Assembly: GCA_029204225.1 (NCBI GenBank)
Contig: CM055107.1
Location: 1-64,000 of the forward strand
DNA: 64,000 nucleotides
Direction: 5' to 3'
Origin: Diphasiastrum complanatum
Lineage: Eukaryota; Streptophyta; Lycopodiopsida; Lycopodiales; Lycopodiaceae
Made by a program: the position numbers and the translations under genes. Below the pieces are notes generated by a model. The model had not been told where the DNA came from. It did not search any database and worked only from the letters and a program-made list of their open reading frames with translations. This document shows, one piece after another, positions 12,896-22,830 of this stretch (its first letter is position 1; every line of letters begins with the position of its first letter).

Positions 12896-13455
12896 CGTAT
12901 TACTCTTTTTTTCAATTGTGTTTGCCTCTTGAATTTGTTTCGTTCTTTGTTCTCTTATGTCTATCAAAACTTGATGTTGTTGCAACTAAACACGGATGAA
13001 TCAACTCCATGGAATGGTATTCGATTTATTGGCTACACACATTAAGCAAATTTCATAAGTGACACATATAGATTGACGAATATTATAATAAAAAACAATC
13101 ATATAAAGTTAACAAACCTCAATGTCTTCCAAATTTGATGATTGACCTTCTTCTTTTTGTCCAAACTTCCACAAATGATTTTCAACAATGCATCTTTCAA
13201 GCATCTTTTGCCCATCACACTTGACGCATGTGCACCCTATTTTATTTTGAAAATAATTTTTCTACGAGAAAAAAAAATCAAGTACATGTCACTTTAGCAC
13301 AATAGTTGAGGTCATGTAATAACAAAGTTTAACTTATAATAACAAAATCTTTATGAATAAGAAAACATGCAGGTTTACTATTTACCCTGTTAACTTGAGT
13401 AGTGTCTTCATCGCTAGACTGATCTGAATGTAATTCATCTCTTTGTAATAAACAA
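12896..13455 (-). pseudogene. CACTA-associated gene fragment, exons in minus orientation (block A)
   Basis: This is the reverse complement of 42055-42600 in block B. On the minus strand it gives an exon with DELHSDQSSDEDTTQ, then an exon beginning KNYFQNKIGC with MLERCIVENHLWKFG and EGQSSNLEDIE, then the start of a QQ...MREQRTKQIQEANTIEK exon. GT-AG boundaries sit around these pieces. The rest of the last exon is found separately at 15893-16168 in plus orientation, so block A has been broken and part of it inverted. No named domain was recognised; acidic and Gln-rich content suggests a nuclear protein. Association with CACTA rests on the TNP2 fragment nearby. Confidence 0.45.
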
Positions 13456-13559
13456 CATATATGCACAAGTACGAAACACAAATAGCATAAAATTAATCTG
13501 TCCTAACAATTTGTCGATCTTAAATGACAAGTTGTTGGTACCTTTCGTGACAAATTCCA

Positions 13560-14239
13560 GCAAGAAGAGAAATTCGACAAGAATGAATTCATAAGCATAT
13601 GAGATTATGGATTAGGCATTGTCGTGATATGGCACGACGAGCTTATAGGGATGGGCAATCCAAGCCCTCCTGGTGTCCAAGAAATGATTGGAACCGTGTA
13701 AAATTGGATGAATGAACACCAGATAAATACAAGATTCAGAAAGATGTCGGGACCGCTAGGATGCGTGGGATAGGGAATCCTTGGTTGGGCTCGAGCAGAA
13801 AGGCAGGATTGCATGCAAACATGGTAACTGAACCTAAACTACTCTTATAGTTCATCTTTGATTTCATATGCTTCTATTTTGTAATATGCATTATGACTAG
13901 CTGCTCCAACTTATCCCTAAATTAATCTCAACTTAAATTGAATGCATGGATAGTTGGCGGACTATGGACTTCTGCCAACTAAGGAGGAGTACGACTTTGC
14001 CTTCAAGGAATCATATCAGGCATTAGTCGACAAACTAAAGAACGAGGGTCATCCTCCAAATGTAAGTACTAGTTTTTTATTCATACTAATGTGGCTTGTA
14101 TTCATACTAATTTTATTTAATTCAGTACAACCGAGCATTAAATATTAATGTAGTTTGTTTGCTTGTGTTCATGCAGACTGGACGTCATGACGACGACGAG
14201 TGCATTGATAAGTTTATATATTCGGTTTATAAGTTTTAG
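13560..14239 (+). pseudogene. Multi-exon gene fragment of unknown family (block A copy)
   Basis: Three coding pieces separated by good introns. Piece 1 ends at 13823 (ATG|GTAACT) and contains KYKIQKD and GIGNPWLGSSRKAGLHANM. Piece 2 is 13954-14061 and contains ADYGLLPTKEEYDFAFKESY and ends with AAT|GTAAGT. Piece 3 is 14177-14239 and begins TGRHDDDE with TAG at 14237-14239. Piece 1 has an in-frame TGA near 13712 that the block B copy (41340-41900, minus) shares, so the gene was already broken, or is read differently, before duplication. Family not recognised; it may be an accessory CACTA gene or a captured host gene. Confidence 0.45.
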
Positions 14240-14930
14240 TTGATGTGGTTTTTAGTTGATGTACATGTCAGATCTAGAGATCTAGAGACTCATGCGAAAT
14301 TAAAGCAAATGATCGTGCTATATTGCCATTGCTTTTATATGTGCAATGTTCTTTTTTCAAAAATTGCAATGTCGAATTTCGAGATGTGGATTGACGTAAT
14401 AACTAGCTAAGAATTTAAAACCATGCGCAATGTTGGATTTCAAAACAAGAATCAATATCATATATAGAAATCGAAAAGAAATTTATGATGTGCATAAAGC
14501 AATGCAGTAAAGTATTGTCATTCATAATGCACATGAAGTAATGCAATAAAATATAGGAATTAAAAGTAATCTATGTGTATTAAGTGATTTAAGAATGAAA
14601 AGTACCTCATCCTTAGCCTATTATTTGATCCAAATGTTGAATGCAACTCAAAAATATTGTTTCAAAAACAATTCATGAACATCGCTTCTCCAAGAACACC
14701 ACTCCAAGAACAGCCCGATAAAAATGTGCGCGCTATTTTTTACGCATTTCTTATTTATTTTCAACCTAATCAAGGACGTCACAATCCAACATAAAATGTG
14801 TCAAACACACATCGGATAGACGTTGGACACACGTCAGACATTTTTTGGGATGATCTGTTAACAGATGTCGGATTCTGACATGTTCTGTCAAATGTCACTT
14901 TAGACCCTTGTCTTTTGGCTAAGGAAAGCT
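14240..14930. other. Non-coding flank with short direct and inverted TGTCGGA-like motifs
   Basis: 14240-14700 is AT-rich without coding content and matches 40780-41280 inverted. 14790-14890 packs several related short motifs (ATCGGATAG, GTTGGACAC, GTCAGACA, TGTCGGATT, CTGACATG). Such clustered motifs resemble the subterminal repeats bound by CACTA transposase, but no CACTA terminal sequence was found. Confidence 0.35.
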
Positions 14931-15320
14931 ATAAACAGTTAAAACTTTTCATACTCTTCTAGGCATAGAATGAACTGATATGGAACAATTGCCCATAGAC
15001 TGATCAGTATGACACTCGTCCTGATACGCTGATAGAATGGCTTGGCCTATCGCTAAAACATCATGTGCTTGGGAAGATTGGACTAGTTTTTAAAATGCTA
15101 TTCAAAGTTGGACGCTGATATAACAACTTGGCCTACCGCTAAAACATCATGTGCATGGGAAGACTGGACTAGATTTTAAAATGCTATTCAAAGCTATTAA
15201 GTAGTATAACTTCTTTTGGAAATGAATAACAACTGTCGTTTAGCTACAACACCTATCTTCCTCAATAAACTTACTTCAGCAGTTTTGTTTTGTTTTGTTT
15301 TGTTTTGTTTTATCATTCTA
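14931..15320. repeat. Dispersed repeat H, copy 1, with (TTTTG)n
   Basis: Related to 33400-33680 and 48520-48760 through CTGATCAGTATG, AAGATTGGACTA, CACCTATCTTCCTC and similar phrases. A TTTTG pentanucleotide tract occupies about 15283-15311. Each copy ends near a T/G-rich stretch, which suggests a common element end. Confidence 0.45.
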
Positions 15321-15340
15321 TTTCATTTGCGTTCCCTTTG

Positions 15341-15573
15341 GAAAGGTGCATAGCTTGAGGGAAGTTGCTTGGGCCTCCTCTTGCCTCCTTTTCATCGGTT
15401 TTATTGTGGCATGTTCATTATTGCTTATTTGCTTAGTATTTGCCGCAATCTCATTTTATTACCCTTTGGGTGTTAATCTCATGAATGGTGCTCTATCCCA
15501 AACAGAGAATCAAGAACATTTCAAATTCAGTGTCCAGTCAGAAAATGATATATGGTGGTTGGCAGCGTTTCAG
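15341..15573 (+). CDS. Candidate exon of a membrane protein (host-like)
   Basis: Open for about 77 codons, starting after an AG near 15343 and ending at CAG|GTAACT (15573/15574), a good donor. It encodes a hydrophobic segment of about 30 residues (LLFIGFIVACSLLLICLVFA and following) that would span a membrane once or twice, then a polar tail with SQTENQEHFKFSVQSENDIW. It has no duplicate in the window and its composition differs from the surrounding repeats. I do not recognise the family and found no adjoining exons, so it may be an isolated exon fragment. Confidence 0.35.
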
Positions 15574-15892
15574 GTAACTAGCCTCATTATTACATTACAT
15601 TCATTGAATAGTATTAATACATTGTAAACTGAGTATGGATCTGATTTATTGCTTTGTATTCTTGCTAATGTAAAGTTCCTCTTGCTGGAAATTCATGGAC
15701 AACAAGACTCACGATGTGGTGTAGTATAGAGAGGATCGTCCGCTTTCTAAGTTTTTACCAAGCTTTAGACGGAGTACGAAAATAAAAGAACGATGAAGCA
15801 CTAAGGCTTACCCAACTAGCGCTCGAAATAGAAATGAAATTAATTGAGATGACAAAATACAAAACCTTACTAAGGCTTACCCAACTAGCAAG
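15574..15892. other. Unassigned segment
   Basis: Non-coding sequence with a short internal repeat of CTAAGGCTTACCCAACTAGC (about 15801 and 15871), which marks the left edge of the next duplicated exon fragment. Confidence 0.4.
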
Positions 15893-16168
15893 GTGATTAG
15901 GCTAAATCCTAATGACGATGATGATGAGGTGCAACACGATGAAGCAATGCACAAAATGTTTGAATCTTACTTTGAAACAAATGAGAATGATGCTATCCAC
16001 GCATCTTCTAATGAAAATGGAGATCACGAACAATTTGAGATGGATGAAGACAAGATTCTATTGTGCAAGAAGGCAGACACTCCTTTGTATCCTGAGTTAT
16101 GGACTGGGCTCATTACGTTCGCCGCGTCCATTTACATTTACTTTACTTTATGCATAAGTAGGCCTTAG
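15893..16168 (+). pseudogene. Acidic exon fragment (block A copy)
   Basis: Encodes an Asp/Glu-rich stretch with DDDDEVQHDEAMHKMFESYF and NENGDHEQFEMDEDKILL, then ADTPLYPELWTGLITF, ending in TAG at 16166-16168. It is a close copy of the 3' part of the exon at 42517-42873. Here it is in plus orientation although the preceding exons of the same gene (12896-13455) are inverted. The tail after PELWTG lies in or next to an LTR, so the last residues are probably retroelement sequence. Confidence 0.55.
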
Positions 16169-16494
16169 GCCCTTTTATTCATTAGTGAAACTTAGACTAT
16201 ATGGTTGGCCTTTGGACTTATTATTCATTATTAGGCCATTTGGACATATTATTGGAGAGTGGGGGCCTTCTTGGAGGGCGCACTATTATCCATCCCAGTT
16301 GGCCATAGCCACCGGAAGCTTCCTTTTAGGGCTTCCTCTTGGCTATAAGTAGGGAAACTGTGTCATTTGCTATTTGGCTGATGATATTGATCTGTCTCTT
16401 TAGCCTTCTTAATCTCTCTCTTTCTTGCTTTCTAGAGTTAAGTCTTGCTTATGTGCTGCTTTCATAGCCTAGCTCTATATCACTTGTGGCTTCA
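16151..16494 (+). mobile_element. LTR of family L, copy A (5' boundary uncertain)
   Basis: Matches 42856-43230. It contains a TATA-like element (GGCTATAAGTAGGG, near 16344) and ends in CA nine bases before a primer binding site. The upstream limit is uncertain because both copies also share the sequence before it. No matching 3' LTR was found, so the element is truncated. Confidence 0.5.
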
Positions 16495-16503
16495 TCCGTA
16501 ACT

Positions 16504-16515
16504 TGGTATCAGAGC
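16504..16515 (+). other. Primer binding site (initiator Met tRNA)
   Basis: TGGTATCAGAGC, the complement of the 3' end of plant initiator tRNA-Met, used to prime reverse transcription of LTR retrotransposons. It lies nine bases after the CA that probably ends the LTR. Confidence 0.85.
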
Positions 16516-16696
16516 ACTTTCTTGAGCATAATCTTGGAGATTTTTTTACCTCACCTCCATCGTTGCCCTGCCCTGATCCTCCATCGCTACCATCGCTGCC
16601 CTGCCCTCCTCCATCGCTGCCCCTTGTCCTCCTTGCTGCCTAGCACTCCCCCTGCTTTGCTTCTTCTCTTCCTTGCTGCCCATCGCTGCTCAAAAC
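16516..16696 (+). repeat. C-rich leader (block A, shortened)
   Basis: CCATCGCTGCC-rich leader after the primer site, matching 43252-43440. At about 16692 it jumps directly to TNP2 sequence that in block B lies near 44802, so roughly 1.36 kb present in block B is deleted here. Confidence 0.65.
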
Positions 16697-16871
16697 AAAT
16701 GAGAACTCCAACAGGATATGCACATTCTCTATGCAAGTCATTTACCAAAGATGGTAAATTTAGTGGATTGAAATAGCATGATTGGCATAAGATGTTGCAA
16801 TTCATACTTCCACTTTCTATTCAAGGTTTCTTCAATGATGACGTACGAAACACGCTTTACAATTTGTTGAA
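16697..16871 (+). pseudogene. CACTA TNP2 transposase C-terminal remnant (block A)
   Basis: Encodes KQMRTPTGYAHSLCKSFT and HKMLQFILPLSI, matching the TNP2-family block in which a P-x-GY segment is followed by a SGLK-x-H/R-D-x-H segment and a LLPIAIRG-like segment. An in-frame TAG follows SGLK here, where the block B copy reads on. Only the last part of the transposase is present. At about 16872 it fuses to gypsy sequence at the same base as in block B. Confidence 0.75.
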
Positions 16872-17309
16872 TGAATTATCATATCTTAGAATTTGGATTC
16901 CAAGGATATTTGTACTTGGAAGCTTATGAATTATCTGTCAGAATTGTGGATGATCTCATACTGTAATTATAATTATTTTATTACTTTTTAGCTTTAATCT
17001 CCTGAGTTAGGTAATATTTCACCCAGTGTTTCATGTAAGTGCTTTACATGAAGGTGATGTTACTAACTTGTGGCGAATGTAACCCAGATGAAAAATTTAT
17101 CGCTTAGTGTATTTTTCAAACCTAGGTTGTACTCTAGTGCAGAGATTGTCACTTGGAAAATAGGATTATCTTTGAGTACTTGTTTGATGTGAAAGTCAGA
17201 CTAAGGATAATGATTTTCTAGGTTGTTATTGAAAGTTAAAAAAACTATTGTTAAAATTCTTTCATGTTTGAGAGCTTCTATGGATAGAAGTAGTTTAAGG
17301 AGGGAAGAA
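16872..17309 (+). mobile_element. Gypsy 3' fragment with integrase tail and chromodomain remnant, plus strand
   Basis: Contains HPVFHVSALHEGDVTNL, the end of a gypsy integrase, then a decayed counterpart of the chromodomain seen at 18040-18222. It ends in a purine-rich tract (AAGGAGGGAAGAA, about 17296-17308) immediately before the TGTCATGTCC start of an LTR. Frames are broken by stops. The segment belongs to the same family as the non-coding element on the minus strand at 22831-27750. Confidence 0.7.
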
Positions 17310-17491
17310 TGTCATGTCCATGATCAGTACACAGGATTCGGTATACTCCTAGTCTTGGATACACGGGACTCCAGTGAAACAAGCTGTTAGTTATGCCATG
17401 TCATACTAGACATGACCCGAAAGTAACTAATATTCTTGTGAGGCCCAAAACACACTAATTGGAGTTAATACAATGTTTGGGACAATCAAGG
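17310..17491 (+). mobile_element. Gypsy LTR, 5' part only, plus orientation
   Basis: Starts TGTCATGTCCATGATCAG straight after the polypurine tract and follows the LTR at 27319-27750 until about 17490, where the end of an opposite-strand LTR begins. Its first 150 bases are an inverted repeat of 17860-18010. Confidence 0.75.
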
Positions 17492-18010
17492 TATAAGGGA
17501 AGCTCCTTAGATCCTGCTTACAAATCCTAAACACAAAGGATAACACACTGTGGAGAAACCACCCAACCAAGTAGAAGCATCCAATTAATCTCTAGAAGCC
17601 TCACCCCCAAGCCAAGGAACAAGAAGCATGAATGTAGAGTGAGAGCTTGGCAATGAATCAAGAACCATGATGAGGAGTAGGGCGATTTTGGACCTCTTAT
17701 ATAGAGCCAAAAGCATCTTGGGCACATAGCCATGCATAGCCCTATGTTTCCTATACATAGATTCACCTAGAATAGAGTCAGATGCATGGACCAACTATTC
17801 ATAAAGTTGCTATTGATAACTCTACACATGCATACACTATGTCATACCTTGTCTAAACTCCATTTAGTGTGTTCTGGGCCTCACAAGAATATAAGCTACT
17901 TTCGGATCACGTCCAGTATGACGTGACATAACTAACAGCTTGTTCACTGGAGTACCATGTATCCAAGACTAGGAGTATATTGTATCCTATCTACTGGTCA
18001 TGCACATAAC
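17492..18010 (-). mobile_element. Gypsy LTR, minus orientation, about 519 bp
   Basis: Read on the minus strand it runs from TGTTATGTGCATGACCAG to AGCTTCCCTTATA, so both ends match the LTR at 27319-27750. It carries a TATA box (CTCTATATAAGAGG, plus-strand positions 17694-17707). It lies directly downstream of the polypurine tract of the minus-strand gypsy fragment at 18011-19317 and is therefore that element's 3' LTR. Confidence 0.75.
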
Positions 18011-19317
18011 ATTCTTCCCTCCTGAAACTGTTTCTATCCTTAGAAACTAAAATTCGAGAGATTCTTCTTTATGCTATCAACTCTCTCCCACGAATCATCA
18101 TCCTCAGTACAACCCTTCCACCTAATTAAGCACTCAGAGATAGAACGATTTCTCAATTGTTTATCTCTGGTTCTTAGCACTTTCTCAGGTTCCAAAGGTG
18201 CACTAAGCGACAAATCTTCCAAATGGGATAAATCCTCATCCTATCCAACTATATCACCATCATGTAAACTTAGTTTCAAACGACTTACATGAAATATTGG
18301 GTGCGTAGTCGATTTTCCTTGACGATCGAGTTCATACACCAAAGAACCAATTCTACGTACAAACCTGAAAGGTCCACAATAATGAGTAGATAACTTATAA
18401 TGCTTCCATGTACGTGAGATCTTAGAATCTTCTGGAATCCTAAGATATACCCAGTCATCAACTTTAAAATCTCTTGGAGATCTCTTAAGATCAGTATAGT
18501 GTTTAGCTCTATCCTGAGCACTTCGGATACTATCCTTAGCCACTTGCAACATTTCTTGCATATCATGCAAAAAATCAGCAACTTTCTGGATCTTAACAGA
18601 CTTCATCTCAACGTTTACTGGAGATCTAGGTTGAAAACTGTACATAAGCATAAAAGGACTGTAACCTATAGCAGAATGTTTTCTACTATTATATGCAAAC
18701 TCAACCAGTGGGAAATAATTTTCCCAATGAGAAACATACGTCCTCAAAATATCTTCCATAGTTTGATTAGTCCTTTTCTATCTGGCCATCTGATTCGGGA
18801 TGATCAGAAGAACTTAAACTCAAAGAAGTTTCCAGTTTATGGAATACTGCTGACCAAAAGTGACCTGTGAACTTAGGATCTCTATCACTAACAATGTCAC
18901 TTGGCAGACCATACAACCGAAATAATCTTTCAACAAAGATTTGGGCTAAATCATAAGCCTTTAAAGTTGACTTGACTGGTATGAATGCAACTAACTTAGT
19001 TAACGGATCCACTACAACCCAAATTGAATCATTTTGTCGTTGGGTCTTTGGAAGTCCAACTACAAAATCCATAGATATGCTTTCTCATTTCTTATCTAGG
19101 ATATCTAACGGATGCAACAAACCACCAGCCTTATGGCGTTCAGCCTTTGCTAGTGGACAAGGCTTGCATTTAACAACATATGACTCGACATACGGCTTGA
19201 GCTTTGGCCAATAAAATTCCCTCTTAACCAAGTACAGAGTCCTATGTATACCAGGATGTCCTGCACATGGTATGTTATGACATTCAAACAATATCTTCCA
19301 TTTGAGCTCATCATGGT
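18011..19317 (-). pseudogene. Ty3/gypsy chromovirus integrase with chromodomain, broken
   Basis: On the minus strand, in order: an H-H-C-C zinc finger with AGHPGIHRTLYLVKREFYWP and CKPCPLAK (about 19290-19090); a catalytic core with MDFVVGLPK, VVVDPLTK, DIVSDRDPKF and GQIEKD, supplying the expected D, D and E; the FPLVEFAYNSRKHSAIGYSP block; the GPFRFVRRIG tail with HPIFHVSRLKLSLHDGD; and a chromodomain with ISECLIRWKG and DDSWERVDSI at 18040-18222. Breaks at about 19085 and 18765 divide it into pieces. Reverse transcriptase and protease are missing. A polypurine tract and LTR follow. Confidence 0.9.
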
Positions 19318-19490
19318 TCTTGATTCATTTCCAGGCTCTCACTCTACATTCATGCTTCTTGTTCTTGGGGGTGAGGCTTCTAGAGATTGATTGGATGCTT
19401 CTACTTGGTTGGGTGGTTTCTCCACAATGTGTTATCCTTTGTGTTTAGGATTTGTAAGTAGGATCTAAGGAGCTTGCCATTGATAACTCT
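19318..19490 (+). mobile_element. Gypsy LTR 3' part, plus orientation
   Basis: Contains GCTTCTACTTGGTTGGGTGG and the run to GGATCTAAGGAGCTTGCC, the 3' half of the LTR family but in the orientation opposite to the adjacent integrase. It is followed by a scrap in reverse LTR orientation (CATTGATAACTCTACACATG) before the CT-rich leader. The same fused arrangement is seen at 46947-47297. Confidence 0.65.
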
Positions 19491-20737
19491 ACACATGCAT
19501 ACACCATCGCACTCACCTTTCTTACTTGGCTATCCATTTTCCAGCCATATACTACACTACTTGCTACTTCTTTCTCTCATTATTTGGTTGTTTTTCCAAG
19601 CCCCTCTTATCTCTATTTGGTGGCTGCCCGATATCTCTCCATTTTACTATTGTTTTCAGCATGTTTTCGATTGTAGTTTCGAGGTGCTACTTACATTATT
19701 TGTCATTTCTCTTTATTTTTCTTTAACGGACTTTGTCACGTCTTTTCATTGGCATACCTGTTGTGATGACTTATGTCCTCTCCTTCAGTTCGTCCACTTC
19801 ATTAGCGTCTTGCCTGGCTTTACTTTTTGCTTGTGGTTGTTGTCTTGTTATTTTCATTCCATTTTGTAGTTTGTGTTTTCCATCGCATTTTGCATTTTGT
19901 CTTTCTTTATTTCTTATTAATTTTCGTTCCACTTGCGTTTCGATTCCATAGTTCATTTTTATCATTGATTTCGTTTTTCAATTTTTCATTTGTCGTCATT
20001 TGCGACGTTCCATTATAAAAATAAATAAATAAAATCCAAAATATTTGGATCATTGGGTTACGTATTATTTTCAATTACTTTTAATTTTATTTTTTATCAT
20101 GAATTGTGATTTTCGGTCTCTTTACTTTTATCTTTTTCTTTTAATTGTGATAAACCATCACACGTCCTCAGTATTACTTTGATACTTCTCGACCAACTTG
20201 TCCAAGTCCTATTAAGATTCTTGATGCAATGTTTCTTTTAAAGGGTTTTGTTAGGTCGAAGTGTTTTGTCTATGTCCATTCTCATCTGCCTATCTCTGAG
20301 TGGCATGACTTTCTACCTGTACTTTGCATTCTTATATATTTCGATGATGATTATGCATTTGTTCCTCCTCTCACTCTTACGAGTGATATCATAGGTCTTG
20401 AGAGTTTTACTCCTTCCGATTCCCCTCTTGAGCATTCTTCCATATGTGAGGTTCCATTTTCTTGTGAAGGACAAATAGAGATAGTGTCATACATTGCTAG
20501 CGATACACATGAGGATGATTTTATATCACACAATGTGAGCGACTTGCCTGATTTACTTGAGATAGTTATTAATCTACCTGAGCTCGTCATTGTATCCCAT
20601 AGTGAGTCAGAGTCACATAGGTTCCTACTAATGTTGATTCACTTATACAGGTTGCGTCTAATATGGTCCTTGATACTGATATAGCATGCTATGATACTAT
20701 TGTTGATGTCGTTGCATGCTTTGATGGTGCTACCGAT
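19491..20737 (+). pseudogene. CT-rich leader and gag-like region, copy 2
   Basis: Copy of 2400-3660. The ORF 20229-20684 (151 codons) is longer than in copy 1 because the frame break near 3410 is absent. It contains LLKGFVRSKCFVYVHSHLP, then an acidic part with HEDDFISHNVSDLPDLLEIV. The repetitive Cys/Asp part begins at about 20670 and is cut at 20737 by unrelated sequence. Function and family are unknown. No zinc knuckle is visible. Confidence 0.45.
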
Positions 20738-22830
20738 CGGGGCCTGACCCACCATATTTGTTGCTATGCCTAAACACATTGGCAACACGGTTAGGAACAA
20801 TGTTAGCCGTTGAGAAGGTAGGGCAAGGTGCAAGGCAATGTGAGATGGCCACAAACTACGGGTAGGTAGATTTGGAATGATGACACGATCCTCAAATATG
20901 AATATGTATGCATTTACTAATTGTAACTTTGAGAAAAATATGCTAGCATCCTCCTAATGTGCAGCGTTGAGACCTCCCAGTGGATTAACGGAGCTTCTCA
21001 AGTTCAAAGCACTTTGAAAGTATGCGTGCTGGCTAAATAGAGACTCGGCGCATGTTCCGTGCTTGTCCCACTCATGGGTCCAAAAGCTTGTGCCATTGCT
21101 GCTAGGGCATGCAAGTGAATCCCAACTTGTTTGTAACTGACTCTCTATATTAGATACCTGAAAGAGAATATATCACATTAATTCTTTTCTGAAAATAAAC
21201 CGCCGCAGGTCAGATAGAGTAATTAATGCCTTTGAGATATAAACAGTGCATGCATGAGTCAACTTCATTAGCCCTAATTCACAACTACAAATATAGGCCC
21301 ATTGCCACGCCCATTGCCATGCACATAAGACGGGGACCAAATTTGACCCGACGGCCCTCGCGTGGCAATGCCCGTGGCAATTTGTTGCGCCGACGCCTCA
21401 AAGGGCGCTGGGACTTGAGCAGTTTTCCCAACACGCGCTTAAGTCTAGCATTCATCCATCATGCACTTACATAAAAGCCAACTCAGAAACGTAGCAAGCT
21501 TAACCATTCAGACTTAAGAAAGCTGGAATCCCAACCAACCCGAAAGCCACCTCAGAATCCGTCCCCAAAAGGTAACCAAAGGCAAAGACAAGCCACACAT
21601 GAAACCCAATGCATATTGGTCGCCAAACTGACCAATTGGCATAGCGGCAAGCCACACGTCGGTGACGTGGACCCTTAGGCGCCGACGACACAAAAAGGTT
21701 GTAGTAAGGGTCCTTCCACTTGGACCAGTCCCGGAGGCGAAACCGAAATGGTAATCATCCCCAAGGATCAACTTTATTAGATTTGGAAGAGGTTACATTC
21801 ATACATAGACTGACCGGTCTCAGGGCCACCACCACGTGCTGGGCATTTGGAAGAGGGAGCTGAGACCTGGCGACTGGATTCCTAGCGCTGGTTGAGTTGC
21901 CTAAGTTTCTGTCTGCCGAACTCCCCCTATAGTTCTGCTATGATTTGGCGCATCCCCTCTATCCTAAAACATAGTGCTTTCTGGAAGCACGCTTTTTAGA
22001 ACTTAGTTTTTATTTTGTTGATTAAGCCTGGCAAGCCTGGTAGAATCAGTCTGGCTCCCGGACATGGGTCCTAGGAGCCGTCCCAGCAGCAGAATCAACT
22101 TGCTTCCTGAGTAGGCCATGACTCAAGCTCCAAAGCTAGCTCATGACTTGTGACTACTTCACTGGCTCACCACAAGTCGGAGACTCAGTCCTTGACGTTC
22201 TAACTTGCTCTGGGACCTTAGAGAGTGTCACCCCTTAGAGTCTTACAGGGCACGTTGGGTGCACCCGAGTCAGCTTTACAACATCCTCCTCTCGTTTGAG
22301 AAAGCTGATGTCCTCATCAGGGCCAAACTAGAACCTAAGACTCATGGCACGGGCTTAATTCACCGGCCAGACTTTATTCACATAAACAAGGGCACGGGCT
22401 TGATTCACTGGCCAAAGGAGACCAACTGTAAAGAGAAGTAAAAACATTGTATTTGCACCCAGCACAGGAAAAGTGTGGATCTAGTTCAGGTACGTAAAAC
22501 CTGTGTAAAGCTGCTGCACTTAGACATTAGACTGAAGCTCACTCCTCGATGAGAAATGCGGCTTATTTTATTAACATGAAAGAAAAAGGTACTTACAGTT
22601 CCCTTAAGCCTCAGATATGTCGTTTTTGTCGCACATCTGGATGAGTCCCCTAGGACTCTAGATTTTTCATTTGGTCGCCCAGGTTGAGCTCCTTGAGCTC
22701 TGCATCGGCACTTAGATTCACCTCTGATGTAGAAGCTGCAGGCAATGTTGGCTCCATTTGACCTCGCGTCAGCTGGTTTGTCACTGCTGGAGGTCCTTCG
22801 TTAAAGAGGTGAGCATGACGTTGCTGATGA
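20738..22830. mobile_element. Foreign segment inside the gag-like repeat
   Basis: About 2.1 kb, visibly richer in G and C than its neighbours, lies where copy 1 of the repeat has only about 80 bases (3656-3730). Left flank GGTGCTACCGAT and right flank GATGATGTTGCATG resume the repeat. No target-site duplication is evident. Its own ORFs are under 90 codons and none is recognised. Candidates are an LTR-element fragment or filler DNA from a repaired break. Confidence 0.5.

Noticed and set aside
14761-14900. CACTA terminal inverted repeat
   Set aside because: Short related motifs are present, but no CACTA terminus or 3-bp target duplication could be found, so only the motifs are reported.
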